From Homoserinimonas sedimenticola (GTDB lineage Bacteria; Actinomycetota; Actinomycetes; Actinomycetales; Microbacteriaceae), in assembly GCF_026094475.1 (NCBI RefSeq), contig NZ_JAPELL010000001.1:2070326-2134325 (forward strand): a DNA stretch of 64,000 bases, read 5' to 3'. Below the pieces are notes generated by a model. That model did not search any database and had not been told where the DNA came from. It saw nothing but the letters and a program-made list of their open reading frames with translations. Both the position numbers and the translations under genes were made by a program. Below are positions 51,253-60,308 of the stretch, piece after piece. Position 1 is the stretch's first letter; each line of letters opens with the position of its first letter.

Positions 51253-52686
51253 ATGACCGTGCGCCTCTACGACTCCCGCGCCCAGGAGTTGCTCGACTTC
51301 GAACCCCTCGAGCCGGGGCGGGTGGGCATCTACGTGTGCGGACCGACGGTGCAGTCCTCGCCCCACATCGGGCACCTTCGCTCGGCGCTTGTCTACGACC
51401 TCTGGCGGCGCTGGCTCACCTGGCGCGGTTTCGACGTGACCCTCGTGCGCAACGTGACCGACATCGACGACAAGATCCTCGACAACGCGACGGCGGGGGA
51501 GGAGTGGTGGGCGCTCGCCTACCGCTATGAGCTTGAGTTCACGGCCGGGTATCGGGCTATCGGCGTGCTGCCGCCCACCTACGAGCCGCGCGCGACGGCC
51601 AGCGTGGGGCAGATGCAGGAGATCATCCAGCGCCTCATCGACCGCGGCCACGCCTACCCGGCGGAGGACGGCTCGGGCGACGTCTACTTCGACGTGCGCT
51701 CCTGGCCGAGCTACGGTGAGCTCACGCGGCAGTCTCTCGACGATATGGCCCCCGCGACCGATGCAGACCCCAGGGGCAAGCGGGATGCGCGCGACTTCGC
51801 ACTCTGGAAGGGGCACAAGGCAGAGGAGCCGGAGTCGGCGAGCTGGCCGTCGCCGTGGGGCGCGGGGCGCCCCGGCTGGCACATCGAATGCTCGGCGATG
51901 TCGTCGCGCTACCTCGGCACGAGCTTTGACATCCATGGCGGGGGGCTCGATCTGCGCTTCCCCCACCACGAGAACGAGCTCGCTCAGTCCTCGGCAGCCG
52001 GTGATGGCTTCGCCCGCTACTGGGTGCACAACGGGCTCGTCAACGTGAACGGGCAGAAGATGTCGAAATCGCTCGGCAACTCCCTCTTCGCGAGTGACAT
52101 GCTGGGGATGGCGCGGCCCCTCGTCGTGCGTTACTACCTCGGCTCGGCGCACTATCGCTCCACGATCGACTATCACGACGGCGTGCTGATCGAGGCGGAG
52201 GCCGCACTCGAGCGTATCGAGGGGTTCCTGCGCCGCGCGGAGCGGCGCATCTCCGGCACCCGCTTCACCTCCGAGGTCGTCCTCGACGTGCCGGACGCCT
52301 TCGCCGAGGCGATGGACGACGACCTCTCGGTGCCGCAGGCCCTCGCAGTGGTGCACGACACGGTGCGTGCGGGTAACGCCGCGCTCGACGGCGAGGATCT
52401 CGCATCCGCGGCGCGGGCCAACGGGGCGGTGCTCGCCATGACCGACATCCTCGGCATCAACCCGCTTGCGGCCGAGTGGCAGGGCCAGGCGAACGAGCCC
52501 GCCGTGAACGCCCTCGGGGCGCTCGTGACGCGCCTGCTCGATGACCGGCGGATCGCGCGCGAGTCCAAGGACTTTGCCGCGGCCGACCGCATTCGCGACG
52601 AACTCACGGCCGCGGGCATCCAGATTGAAGACACCCCGGAGGGCTCGCACTGGAGCCTTGCCGGGTCGCCCACAGAACAGCAGTAG
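51253..52686 (+). CDS. cysS: Cysteinyl-tRNA synthetase
   Basis: A 477-residue class I synthetase. The Zn/HIGH region is [20 protein letters not shown], followed by the CysS-specific VTDIDDKIL, and the KMSKS loop is [28 protein letters not shown]-type sequence ([19 protein letters not shown]) carries further zinc ligands. MshC, the mycothiol ligase paralogue, is shorter; full length and placement between ispDF and rlmB support CysS. TAAGCT (51241-51246) ends 6 nt before the ATG, a leaderless layout. Confidence 0.96.
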   Translation: MTVRLYDSRAQELLDFEPLEPGRVGIYVCGPTVQSSPHIGHLRSALVYDLWRRWLTWRGFDVTLVRNVTDIDDKILDNATAGEEWWALAYRYELEFTAGYRAIGVLPPTYEPRATASVGQMQEIIQRLIDRGHAYPAEDGSGDVYFDVRSWPSYGELTRQSLDDMAPATDADPRGKRDARDFALWKGHKAEEPESASWPSPWGAGRPGWHIECSAMSSRYLGTSFDIHGGGLDLRFPHHENELAQSSAAGDGFARYWVHNGLVNVNGQKMSKSLGNSLFASDMLGMARPLVVRYYLGSAHYRSTIDYHDGVLIEAEAALERIEGFLRRAERRISGTRFTSEVVLDVPDAFAEAMDDDLSVPQALAVVHDTVRAGNAALDGEDLASAARANGAVLAMTDILGINPLAAEWQGQANEPAVNALGALVTRLLDDRRIARESKDFAAADRIRDELTAAGIQIEDTPEGSHWSLAGSPTEQQ

Positions 52687-52694
52687 GGGAAGCC

Positions 52695-53702
52695 ATGAAG
52701 AACAGCGGAAACAAGCCCAGGGCGGGCGCCGTCCGCAAGTCGCGCAAGGGCCCCCAGGTCGGCTCGGGCGGGCAGGGACGTCAGGCGCTCGAGGGGCGCG
52801 GTCCCACCCCGAAGGCGGAGGACCGCCCCTACCACCCGGCGGGCAAGCGCAAGATCGCCCAGGAGCGGCTCGCCGAGAAGCGTGGCGGCCGCGGGGCGCC
52901 TGCCGGCCAGGGGCGCCCGCCCCAGCAGAAGCGCAGGTCGGAGCAGGGCGGTAGCCAGGTCGAGGTTGTGACGGGCCGCAACTCCGTGCTGGAGGGGCTC
53001 CGCGCAAAGATCCCCGCGAGTGCCCTCTATATCGCGGCCCGTATCGAATACGACGACCGGGTTAAGGAGATCATGTCGCTCGCGACGAAGCGGGGGCTGC
53101 CGATTCTCGAGGTCATGCGGCCGGAACTCGACCGCATGGGTGGTGTCGACTCCGTGCATCAGGGTGTCGCGCTCAAGGTGCCGCCCTATGACTATGCACA
53201 CCCCGTCGACATCTACGACCGCGCGGTGGAACGGGGTCAGGTGCCGCTGCTCGTGGCACTCGACGGCATCACCGATCCGCGCAACCTGGGTGCGATCATC
53301 CGCTCGACCGCCGCCTTTGGTGGGCAGGGAGTGATCGTGCCGCAGCGTCGCTCGGTCGGCATGACCGCTGCCGCGTGGAAGACTTCGGCGGGGGCGGCCG
53401 CGCGCACGCCAGTCGCGATGGCGGCGAATCTGACCCAGACGCTCAAGTCGCTCAAGGAGCGCGGCGCGTTCGTGCTGGGACTCGACGGAGATGGGGACAT
53501 CGACCTGCCCTCGCTCGAGCTGGCGAAGGAACCACTCGTGATCGTCGTCGGCAGCGAGGGTAAGGGCCTCTCGCGGCTCGTGACCGAGACCTGCGATGCG
53601 ATCGTCTCGATCCCGATCAGTGCCTCGACCGAGTCGCTCAACGCCGGAATCGCGGCAAGCGTCACGCTATACGAGGTGTCACGCCAGCGTTCCGCGAAGT
53701 AG
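52695..53702 (+). CDS. rlmB: 23S rRNA (guanosine-2'-O-)-methyltransferase RlmB (SpoU/TrmH family)
   Basis: A 335-residue rRNA methyltransferase. The first 90 residues are a Lys/Arg/Gly/Gln-rich basic extension, common in actinobacterial RlmB. Then comes a SpoU substrate-binding domain (VVTGRNSVLEGLRAKIPASA) and the knotted catalytic domain with LDGITDPRNLGAIIRSTAAF, VVGSEGKGLSRLV and SIPISASTESLNAGIAASVT as motifs 1-3. It methylates the ribose of a guanosine in 23S rRNA, using S-adenosylmethionine. It starts 8 nt after cysS and is in the same transcript. Confidence 0.94.
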   Translation: MKNSGNKPRAGAVRKSRKGPQVGSGGQGRQALEGRGPTPKAEDRPYHPAGKRKIAQERLAEKRGGRGAPAGQGRPPQQKRRSEQGGSQVEVVTGRNSVLEGLRAKIPASALYIAARIEYDDRVKEIMSLATKRGLPILEVMRPELDRMGGVDSVHQGVALKVPPYDYAHPVDIYDRAVERGQVPLLVALDGITDPRNLGAIIRSTAAFGGQGVIVPQRRSVGMTAAAWKTSAGAAARTPVAMAANLTQTLKSLKERGAFVLGLDGDGDIDLPSLELAKEPLVIVVGSEGKGLSRLVTETCDAIVSIPISASTESLNAGIAASVTLYEVSRQRSAK

Positions 53703-53720
53703 CACGGGCGCGGCGGGTGC

Positions 53721-55025
53721 TCAGACGAGCGTGCGCCAGTCGACCTCGTCGTCGCTGCCGTTCCCGGGCCCCTGCCCGACCGTGGGCAGGGGCAGGGTGA
53801 CGGCGCCCGTGACGGGGTCGATGACGGTCGCCTCGTCGCGGCGGTGGCGCAGCACGTTGTCGATGTAGGAGGTCACCGCCTCCGCGAGGGGCACGTCGCG
53901 CGCCGCGTTCTGCGAGAGGAACCAGCGGTGGTCGAGCAGCTGATGGAAGACCTCTGCTGGTTCGAGCTTGCCCTTGAGTTCCCGGGGGATGGCGCGGACG
54001 ACGGGTTCGAAGACGCTGGCGAGCCACTCGTGGGCGACCATCTCCTCGTCGTCCTCCTTATTGCCGAAGGTGGCAGCGTAGGAGTCGAGGTCGTTGAGGA
54101 GGCGTCGCGCCTGGTTCTCGCCCGCGTCGAGCCCCGTGAGTCGCAGTAGCCGGCGCTGGTGGTGGCCCGCGTCGACGACCTTGGGCTGGATGCGCACCTC
54201 GGTGCCCGTGTCATCCGTCTTGATCGCGAGCTCCTCGATGTCGAAGCCGAGCTGGTTGAGCCGCTCGACTCGCTCGGTGATCCGCCAGCGCTCCGAAGCC
54301 TTGAAGGACTCGGCGCCCGTGAGCTCCTTCCACAGGTTGCGATACGCGGCGACGATGCCGTTGCTCACCTCGACGGGGTCGAGGTTCTCGTCGAGCCGGT
54401 TGCCCGCCGCGAGGTCGAGAAGTTCGCCGGCGATGTTGACGCGCGCGATCTCGAGGTCGTTCTCGCGCTGCCCATTGGAGAGACCGTTGTAGAGCTTGCC
54501 GGTCTCCGCGTCGACGAGGTAGGCGGCGAAGGAGCCGGCATCCCGGCGGAAGAGCGTGTTGGAGAGGGAGACGTCGCCCCAGAAGAAGCCGATGATGTGC
54601 AGGCGCACGAGCAGCACGGCGAGGGCGTCGACGAGCCGGGTGGCCGTGTCGGGGCGCAGCGTCTGCGAGTAGAGGGCGCGGTAGGGGAGCGAGAACTTGA
54701 GGTGCCGGGTCACGAGCACCGCCGAGAGTGGCTCGCCCGCAGCATCCGCGCGGTTCGTGATGACCGCGACGGGGTCGACGCAGGGGATGTCGAGCCGCTG
54801 CAGTGTGCGGAGCATCTCGTACTCCCGCTTGGCGAGGTCTTCGGATGTCTCCTTGATGGCGATCACGTAGCCGCTGAGGTGCACAAAGCGCACGAGGTGG
54901 CGGGAGATGCCCTTGGGAAGGGCGGCGATGACAGAGTCGGGCCATTCCTCGAGCGGCAGGGACCAGGGCAGGTCGAGCAGTGCGGAGTCCGCCGTGGCCG
55001 AGGTGATGCTGAGCGAGCCTGACAT
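53721..55025 (-). CDS. DUF4032 protein with kinase-like segment
   Basis: A 434-residue actinobacterial protein. The N-terminal half resembles a lipopolysaccharide-kinase or aminoglycoside-kinase fold: IAIKETSEDLAKREYEML would hold the ATP lysine, and FWGDVSLSNTLFR followed by AAYLVDAETG the catalytic HxD- and DFG-like sites, although the usual His is Trp. The C-terminal half (about 240-400) matches DUF4032, including EWLASVFEPVVRAIPRELKG. Biochemical role is unknown. It is convergent with rlmB, 18 nt apart. A GAGG stretch upstream serves as a weak ribosome-binding site. Confidence 0.82.
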   Translation of the reverse strand: MSGSLSITSATADSALLDLPWSLPLEEWPDSVIAALPKGISRHLVRFVHLSGYVIAIKETSEDLAKREYEMLRTLQRLDIPCVDPVAVITNRADAAGEPLSAVLVTRHLKFSLPYRALYSQTLRPDTATRLVDALAVLLVRLHIIGFFWGDVSLSNTLFRRDAGSFAAYLVDAETGKLYNGLSNGQRENDLEIARVNIAGELLDLAAGNRLDENLDPVEVSNGIVAAYRNLWKELTGAESFKASERWRITERVERLNQLGFDIEELAIKTDDTGTEVRIQPKVVDAGHHQRRLLRLTGLDAGENQARRLLNDLDSYAATFGNKEDDEEMVAHEWLASVFEPVVRAIPRELKGKLEPAEVFHQLLDHRWFLSQNAARDVPLAEAVTSYIDNVLRHRRDEATVIDPVTGAVTLPLPTVGQGPGNGSDDEVDWRTLV

Positions 55026-55062
55026 GGGTGGGGCCTCGGATTCGTCGTGAGGGAAAGACGGG

Positions 55063-55108
55063 AGGTCGGCGGTTCGGCCGGAGGTAACTCCGACCGAACC
55101 GCCGACCT
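55063..55108 (-). terminator. Terminator of the MsmK-type ATPase gene
   Basis: AGGTCGGCGGTTCGG (55063-55077) pairs with 55094-55108 over 15 bp; after one mismatch CGGAG/CTCCG continues to a GTAA loop. It lies 28 nt after the stop and is followed on the - strand by GTCTTTCCC. Confidence 0.82.
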
Positions 55109-55136
55109 CTCAGTGATTCGTGGGGGCCGGCACCTG

Positions 55137-56231
55137 TCAGACCTCGATGGGCTTGCTGATGCGCAGTCCCGACTCCTGGTCGAAGACGTGCAGGTGCTCC
55201 TCGGTCGGAAGCACGAACACCTTGTCGCCGGCGTTGGGGTGCTGGCGGCCGTCGACGCGGGCGACGAGGTCGACGCGGTTGCCGTCGATCTCCGTGTGGC
55301 CGTAGAGGTAGCCGTCGGCACCGAGTTCCTCGACGATGTCGACCTCGACGGGCAGGCCCTCGCCGCTCGTCGACACCTTGACGTCCTCCGGGCGCATTCC
55401 GATCGTGACCTTGCTGGCGTTCGTGCCGGCGAGGGTGTCGCGGGGGACGGGCACGACGGCGGAACCGAACTTGACTCCACCCTCCGTGACATCCGCGGGG
55501 AAGAGGTTCATGGCGGGCGAGCCGATGAACCCGGCGACGAAGATGTTGGTGGGCTCCGCGTAGAGTTCGCGCGGGGTGCCGACCTGCTGGAGCACGCCGT
55601 CCTTGAGCACGGCGATGCGGTCACCCATCGTGAGGGCCTCGGTCTGGTCGTGCGTGACGTAGACGGTCGTGACGCCGAGCCGCCGTGTGAGTGAGGCGAT
55701 CTGGGTGCGGGTCTGCACGCGGAGCTTGGCATCGAGGTTGGAGAGCGGCTCGTCCATGAGGAACACCTGGGGGCTGCGCACGATCGCGCGGCCCATCGCG
55801 ACGCGCTGGCGCTGACCACCCGAGAGGGCCTTGGGCTTGCGGCTCAGGTAGGGCTCCAGGTCGAGCAGCTTGGCGGCTTCGAGCACGCGGTTCGCCCGCT
55901 CCTCCTTCGGCACGCCGGCGATCTTGAGGGCGAAGCCCATGTTCTCAGCGACAGTCATGTGCGGGTAGAGCGCGTAGTTCTGGAAGACCATGGCGATGTC
56001 ACGGTCCTTGGGCGGAACGTCGGTGACGTCGCGGTCACCGATGCGGATCTGGCCGCTGTTGACCTCTTCGAGGCCCGCGAGCATTCGCAGGGTCGTGGAC
56101 TTTCCGCAACCGGAGGGGCCGACGAGCACGAGAAACTCGCCATCGGCGACCTCGAGGTTCATCTTGTCGACCGCGGGACGGGTGGACCCGGGGTAGAGGC
56201 GGGTCGCATTGTCGAACGTGACTGATGCCAT
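55137..56231 (-). CDS. Sugar ABC transporter ATPase, MsmK/UgpC type
   Basis: A 364-residue ATPase of carbohydrate uptake family 1. Walker A is [16 protein letters not shown], the signature [16 protein letters not shown], Walker B VFLMDEPLSNLDAKLR and the switch His is in YVTHDQTEALTMGD. The C-terminal MalK-type regulatory domain (about 240-364) includes FIGSPAMNLFPADV and IGMRPEDVKV. No permeases are near, so it probably energises several sugar importers encoded elsewhere, as MsmK does. The promoter TTGCCC, 16 nt, CATAAT lies about 90 bp upstream of the ATG on the - strand, giving a leader of roughly 80 nt. Confidence 0.92.
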   Translation of the reverse strand: MASVTFDNATRLYPGSTRPAVDKMNLEVADGEFLVLVGPSGCGKSTTLRMLAGLEEVNSGQIRIGDRDVTDVPPKDRDIAMVFQNYALYPHMTVAENMGFALKIAGVPKEERANRVLEAAKLLDLEPYLSRKPKALSGGQRQRVAMGRAIVRSPQVFLMDEPLSNLDAKLRVQTRTQIASLTRRLGVTTVYVTHDQTEALTMGDRIAVLKDGVLQQVGTPRELYAEPTNIFVAGFIGSPAMNLFPADVTEGGVKFGSAVVPVPRDTLAGTNASKVTIGMRPEDVKVSTSGEGLPVEVDIVEELGADGYLYGHTEIDGNRVDLVARVDGRQHPNAGDKVFVLPTEEHLHVFDQESGLRISKPIEV

Positions 56232-56320
56232 GACTGTATTTCTCCTTCACCGGCAGGTACGTGCCGGACGATCCGTAGTGAATGGATGTTGTGCCGGGCC
56301 GCGAACGGCTCGGTGCTGTC

Positions 56321-56348
56321 ATTATGTCACCGCATCAGGGAAGGGCAA
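56321..56348 (-). promoter_or_regulatory. Sigma-A-like promoter of the MsmK-type gene
   Basis: On the - strand TTGCCC (56348-56343), 16 nt, CATAAT (56326-56321). The remainder of the 275-bp gap to the DsbA-like gene (56232-56506) holds nothing else I can identify, apart from a GAGGATT ribosome-binding site at its right end. Confidence 0.5.
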
Positions 56349-56506
56349 GGGAAGACAAGTGTCTGGGCAACTCCCAGTCACACTGTCTACGATCGGATGC
56401 GCGTCTCGTGAGACGCTGCCCGGGACTTGCGCGTGGGGGGCGAGCGCTGCCGACAGAGCACTTCGGCGGCTCCCGGAGCCTGCATCAGAGAATTTAGTGA
56501 GGATTC

Positions 56507-57439
56507 ATGTCGAACGGTCTGTCGCGGCCAGAGCCGACGAGGAACGAGAAGCGGCGCGCAGCGCGGGAAAAGGCGCAGAGCGCGCGGCTTGAGCAGAAGA
56601 AGAAGGAGCGCCGCAACCGTCTGCTCATCCAGGGCGGTGTTGCCGTCGGTGTCGTCGCGATCGCGGCGGCGACCGTGATCGGCATCGTGTCCGCGATCCC
56701 GAAGACGAGTCCCGGGCCGCTCAATATGCTGAGCGACGGCATCCGCATCGGTGCTGGGGCGCAGGCGGAGATCACGCCCGCACTGCAGCCGGGCGCTTCG
56801 CCCGTGGCATCCGAGCTGACCGAGGACCCGGATGTCGTCGACATCGTCATGTACGTCGACTACCTGTGCTCAGGCTGCGGTGAGTTTGAAGACGCCAACG
56901 CCGAGCAGATCGAGACCTGGGTCTCCTCGGGTGCGGCGACGCTCGAGGTGCACCCCGTCGCTTTCCTCGACCGGCTCTCGCTCGGGTCGCAGTACTCGAC
57001 CCGCGCCGCGAACGCCGCGGCCTGCGTCGCCAACTATTCGCCCAACAACTTCCTTGAGTTCCACGGACTGCTCTTCGACAAGCAGCCCGAGGAGGGCACC
57101 ACGGGTCTCGACGATGAGGAACTCGTCGACCTTGCCGAGCGTGCGGGGGTGACGACGATCTCGTCCGTTGAGCAGTGCATCGACGAGGTGCGCTTCAAGA
57201 AGTGGGTGAATGCCGCGACCGCGCGCGCCTTCGAGGGCCCGCTTCCCAACGCCGACATCGACGCCGTGACCCGCACGCCCACCGTCATTGTGAACGGCTT
57301 CGCCTATCCCGCCGAGGACCTGGGAGACGCCAGCGATTTCGCCAAGTTCGTGAGCACGGCGAGCGGCAACGCCTTCAGCGACACGCTCAAGGCCACCCCC
57401 TCGCCCAGCCCCAGCCCGAGCGCCGCGCCGGCGAGCTAG
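56507..57439 (+). CDS. Membrane-anchored DsbA/thioredoxin-like protein
   Basis: A 310-residue thiol-disulfide protein. A highly basic N-terminal tail (residues 1-38) precedes one membrane helix (LIQGGVAVGVVAIAAATVIG), then a Pro-rich spacer and an outer DsbA-like domain from about residue 105. VMYVDYLCSGCGEFE carries the redox motif CSGC, and TPTVIVNGFAYPAEDL contains the cis-proline. The C-terminus is a Pro/Ser tail (SPSPSPSAAPAS). It likely forms or isomerises disulfides in exported proteins. GAGGATT lies just before the ATG. tRNA-Thr and msrB, a methionine sulfoxide repair gene, follow on the other strand. Confidence 0.88.
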   Translation: MSNGLSRPEPTRNEKRRAAREKAQSARLEQKKKERRNRLLIQGGVAVGVVAIAAATVIGIVSAIPKTSPGPLNMLSDGIRIGAGAQAEITPALQPGASPVASELTEDPDVVDIVMYVDYLCSGCGEFEDANAEQIETWVSSGAATLEVHPVAFLDRLSLGSQYSTRAANAAACVANYSPNNFLEFHGLLFDKQPEEGTTGLDDEELVDLAERAGVTTISSVEQCIDEVRFKKWVNAATARAFEGPLPNADIDAVTRTPTVIVNGFAYPAEDLGDASDFAKFVSTASGNAFSDTLKATPSPSPSPSAAPAS

Positions 57440-57559
57440 CGCGGTCGAGGGCTAGGCTGCGAGTTCCCGCCGTCGTGCGAGCAGTTCGATCGCCTCGCCG
57501 CCCGTGAGGCCCGACGCCCAGATCGAGGCCGTCGAGAGCGGATGCGCGCCCGAAGCGTG

Positions 57560-57636
57560 TGGAGCCCCCTGTCGGATTCGAACCGACGACCCTCGCTTTA
57601 CAAGAGCGATGCTCTGGCCAACTGAGCTAAGGAGGC
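57560..57636 (-). tRNA. tRNA-Thr (anticodon TGT)
   Basis: On the - strand the cloverleaf begins GCCTCCTTAGCTCAGTTGG; the acceptor GCCTCCT pairs with AGGGGGC, the discriminator is T and CCA is encoded (57560-57562). The anticodon loop is CTTGTAA, giving UGU. The T arm contains GGTTCGAATCC. A -10-like TATCAT lies at 57660-57665 on the - strand, inside the msrB terminator. Confidence 0.95.
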
Positions 57637-57647
57637 GGATGCGCGAA

Positions 57648-57676
57648 AGCGCCCGAGCCATGATAGCCCGGGCGCT
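57648..57676 (-). terminator. Terminator of msrB, abutting tRNA-Thr
   Basis: AGCGCCCGAGC (57648-57658) and GCCCGGGCGCT (57666-57676) form an 11-bp stem with one G.U pair and a 7-nt loop; TTTC follows on the - strand. It begins 11 nt after the msrB stop. Confidence 0.75.
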
Positions 57677-57687
57677 TGGCGCTTGTG

Positions 57688-58092
57688 TTATTCGCTCGTC
57701 TCTTCGAAGTTGAGCGAGAGCGAGTTCATGCAGTAACGGTCGCCCGTGGGGGTGCCGAAACCGTCGGGGAACACGTGGCCCAGGTGCGAGCCGCAGTTGG
57801 CGCAGCGCACCTCCGTGCGCACCATGCCGAGGCTCGTGTCCTCCAGCAGCTCGACCGCCTCGGGGCGGACCGATTCGTAGAAGCTGGGCCAGCCGCATCC
57901 GGAGTCGAACTTGGTGCCGCTCTTGAAGAGTTCCGCGTTGCAGGCGGCGCAGGTGTAGATGCCCGCGCGGCTCTCGTCGAGAAGCTCGCCCGACCAGGCG
58001 CGCTCCGTGCCCGCCTTGCGCAGGATCGCGTAACGCTCGGGGCCGAGTTCCTCGAGCCATTCCTGCTCGCTCTTGTTGACGTCGTAGTTCAT
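57688..58092 (-). CDS. msrB: Peptide-methionine (R)-S-oxide reductase
   Basis: A 134-residue MsrB that reduces methionine-R-sulfoxide in proteins. Two CxxC pairs bind zinc (YTCAACNAELF and RCANCGSHLGHVF), GCGWPSF is the substrate loop and the catalytic Cys is in RYCMNSLSL near the C-terminus. The start at 58092 (MNYDVNK) has GGAAGG 6-7 nt upstream and is preferred to the ATG at 58119. Its terminator overlaps the possible tRNA-Thr promoter. Confidence 0.95.
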   Translation of the reverse strand: MNYDVNKSEQEWLEELGPERYAILRKAGTERAWSGELLDESRAGIYTCAACNAELFKSGTKFDSGCGWPSFYESVRPEAVELLEDTSLGMVRTEVRCANCGSHLGHVFPDGFGTPTGDRYCMNSLSLNFEETSE

Positions 58093-58168
58093 CGCGTGCC
58101 TTCCGCTGGGGTTCACCAAGCCTAAACGCGGCGGGAGCGCGATTGTTCCCTGTTACTTCGCGGCAGCT

Positions 58169-58221
58169 TTGACTGGGAAGGCTTACCTACTAGGTTCAGA
58201 TTGAACTTAGGCATACCTAAG
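58169..58221 (+). promoter_or_regulatory. htaA promoter with DtxR/IdeR iron box
   Basis: TTGACT (58169-58174), 16 nt, TAGGTT (58191-58196) form a good promoter. CTTAGG-cata-CCTAAG at 58206-58221 lies at the expected RNA start and matches the TTAGGnnnnCCTAA core of DtxR-type boxes. Iron-replete repression of htaA is predicted. Confidence 0.75.
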
Positions 58222-58251
58222 CGCGTCACAGCCCTGGAGAGTCTTCCGACC

Positions 58252-59175
58252 GTGAACCCACCACCGTGCGCCGCCATGCGGTGCGTCCTTCTCGCCCTGC
58301 TTGCCGCGCTCGCCGTCGCCTTCGGCAGCCCCGTCGCTGCCGCGCCTGCCACCGCGGCTCCCGGCGCCAGCATCGCTGTCTCGGAGACCGAGGGTCTCGC
58401 CCCCGCAGGGGAATCGATCACGATCACCGGATCCGGCTTCTACGTGCACCTCGGCCAACCCGTCGTCACGGCGCTCTCCGCAGACGCCTGCGAGGTTACG
58501 GATGCCACGTTCACGTGGGGCTTCAAGGAGGCGTTCCGCAGCTACATCAGCGGCACGATCGCCAACGGCGAATGGACGGTGTCCGACGGTGCCGCCTATG
58601 AGACCCCCCACTTCAGCTGGAGCGGTGGTGCGGGCGGCTACGACGCGGAGGCCGAAGAGGGTGAGCTCGCCTTCACGGGAACCGTCACCTTCACCGGTCA
58701 TGGCGGCATCCTCAACACCTCCGTCGCGAACCCGCGCATCGAGATCGTCGACGCCGAGACGGCGCGTCTCTACCTCGACGTCGCGGGCACGACGCAGGAC
58801 GGCACCGCGGTCGACCAGCGGGGAGTGCACTTCGCCGACGTCGACCTGGGTGGGGTGATGGCAGAGACCGCTGAGGGCGAGCTCACCATCACAGGGGCGC
58901 CCGCCGAGCTCAGCACGGAAGGCTCCGAAGCGTTCGGCACCTACGAGCCCGGCACCGAGCTTGACCCCGTCACGGTCACCTTCACGATCGAGGAGGGCTG
59001 CGGCGTCGACGTGGCGGAGGCTGCTGAGGCTGACGCCGATGCGGATGTCGTGCCCCCCGTGGCATCCGGCACGCCTGTCTGGCTCCCCTGGGTCATCGTG
59101 GCGCTCCTGGTGCTCCTCGTGACTGCTCTCGTCGTGGTGCTGTTGCGCCGCCGCACGGCGTCCGCAGCGGAGTAG
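58252..59175 (+). CDS. htaA: HtaA-domain heme-binding surface protein
   Basis: A 307-residue exported protein. The signal peptide (CVLLALLAALAVAFGSPVAA) is followed by an HtaA domain, residues about 60-235, with FTWGFKEAFRSYISGTIANG, WTVSDGAAYET and FSWSGGAGGYDAE. These hold the conserved Tyr and His known to bind heme in corynebacterial HtaA. A C-terminal membrane helix (LPWVIVALLVLLVTALVVVL) and basic tail anchor it to the outer membrane face. GTG at 58252 is chosen for GGAGAG 10 nt upstream; ATG at 58276 is possible. It collects heme, probably for HmuT. A DtxR box overlaps its promoter region. Confidence 0.88.
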   Translation: MNPPPCAAMRCVLLALLAALAVAFGSPVAAAPATAAPGASIAVSETEGLAPAGESITITGSGFYVHLGQPVVTALSADACEVTDATFTWGFKEAFRSYISGTIANGEWTVSDGAAYETPHFSWSGGAGGYDAEAEEGELAFTGTVTFTGHGGILNTSVANPRIEIVDAETARLYLDVAGTTQDGTAVDQRGVHFADVDLGGVMAETAEGELTITGAPAELSTEGSEAFGTYEPGTELDPVTVTFTIEEGCGVDVAEAAEADADADVVPPVASGTPVWLPWVIVALLVLLVTALVVVLLRRRTASAAE

Positions 59176-59220
59176 CACTCTGCCGGCAGCGCCGCGCTGA
59201 CAGCGCCGGCCAACACAATC

Positions 59221-59276
59221 GAGTTGCCCACTTCGGTGCTCTTCCCACCCAGTTTGAGGACCGAAGTGGGCAACTC
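59221..59276. repeat. 56-nt palindromic repeat element, copy 2
   Basis: Arms 59221-59241 and 59256-59276 (21 bp, one mismatch) flank a 14-nt loop. The outer 14 bp equal those of copy 1 at 21343-21398; inner stem bases differ but still pair. It lies 45 nt after the htaA stop. A half-element GGGCAACTCGACG follows at about 59291. Confidence 0.85.
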
Positions 59277-59324
59277 GGCGTGAAGCCCCGGGCAACTCGA
59301 CGTGAAAGGCGGCAGGATCAGGGC

Positions 59325-60308
59325 ATGCCCCGCGACACCGCCCAGTGGTTCCGCGCCTTCGCGGCGCAGACGCTCGGAACCTCCGCCCTCTACGGAGAGT
59401 GGGCGGCCGCGGTGGCGGCGGATGCTGCAACCCTCGCGCTGCTCGAGAGGCTCCCCGAGCAGCAGCGCCAGCCGCCGCTCGTCTTCGCGGTCGCCAGCCT
59501 GCTGGGTGCGCGGCAGCACCCCGACGACCTGCTCGGCTTTCTGCGTGAACATGAGGCCGAGCTCGCGCGGGAGCTCGCCGAGCGCCCCATGCAGACGAAT
59601 GAGCCCAACCGCTGCGCCGCCCTGTTGCCCGCTCTGGAGCGCATCGAGGGGCCCATCGCGCTGCTCGAGCTCGGGGCATCCGCGGGTCTCTGCCTCTACC
59701 CCGACCGCTACTCCTACGACTATTCGGGGCGCCTGCTGCACCCGGCCGACGGCCCCAGCCCGGTTCGCCTCACCTGCGCGCTCGGCCCGGGCGTACCCGC
59801 TCCCACGCGCTTGCCAGAGGTCGTGTGGCGCGGCGGTATCGACCTTCGGCCGCTCGATGTCGCCGACGACGCGGATGCCGCGTGGCTCGATGTGCTCGCC
59901 TGGCCGGGGCAGCACGACCGCCGTGACCGGGTGCGCGCCGCGAGTGACGTGGTGCGCGAGCATCCGCCCGTCCTTCTGGCGGGAGACGCCGAGGCCCGAC
60001 TTGAGGAGCTGCTCGCCCTCGCGCCTGCTTCCGCGACGCCCGTGATCGTCACGGCCGGCATGCTCGTCTACGTGCCGGCGGCGCAGCGCGCGCGGCTCAT
60101 CGAGCGAGTCCGGCGCTCGGGGGCACGCTGGGTGTCGCTCGAGGGCGCGGGGGTCGTGCCGGCGATCGCGCAGCAGCTGGTCGACGCGGGGGAGACGCGG
60201 GAGGGGCTGCGAGGGCGGTTCGTGGTGGCTCTCGACGAGCATCCGCTCGCCTGGTGCGGCCCCTACGGGGAGTCGCTTGAGGCCTGCCCTAGCGGTTCGG
60301 GCGCGTAG
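59325..60308 (+). CDS. DUF2332 family protein
   Basis: A 327-residue actinobacterial protein. Family marks are FRAFAAQTLGTSALYGEWAA at the N-terminus, NEPNRCAALLPALERI near residue 95 and LLELGASAGLCLYPDRYSYD near residue 112, the last resembling a methyltransferase glycine loop. Function is not established. CAGGAT (59313-59318) ends 6 nt before the ATG, a leaderless layout, so the shorter start is preferred. Its 3' end overlaps the convergent hmuT gene by 46 nt. It separates the two heme-uptake genes. Confidence 0.8.
   Translation: MPRDTAQWFRAFAAQTLGTSALYGEWAAAVAADAATLALLERLPEQQRQPPLVFAVASLLGARQHPDDLLGFLREHEAELARELAERPMQTNEPNRCAALLPALERIEGPIALLELGASAGLCLYPDRYSYDYSGRLLHPADGPSPVRLTCALGPGVPAPTRLPEVVWRGGIDLRPLDVADDADAAWLDVLAWPGQHDRRDRVRAASDVVREHPPVLLAGDAEARLEELLALAPASATPVIVTAGMLVYVPAAQRARLIERVRRSGARWVSLEGAGVVPAIAQQLVDAGETREGLRGRFVVALDEHPLAWCGPYGESLEACPSGSGA

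Noticed and set aside
51253-52686. MshC (mycothiol ligase) instead of CysS
   Set aside because: Full CysS length, VTDIDDKIL motif and position between ispDF and rlmB favour CysS.
56366-56382. Third copy of the 56-nt palindromic element (GGGCAACTCCCAG)
   Set aside because: It shares only GGGCAACTC with the element and lacks the partner arm.
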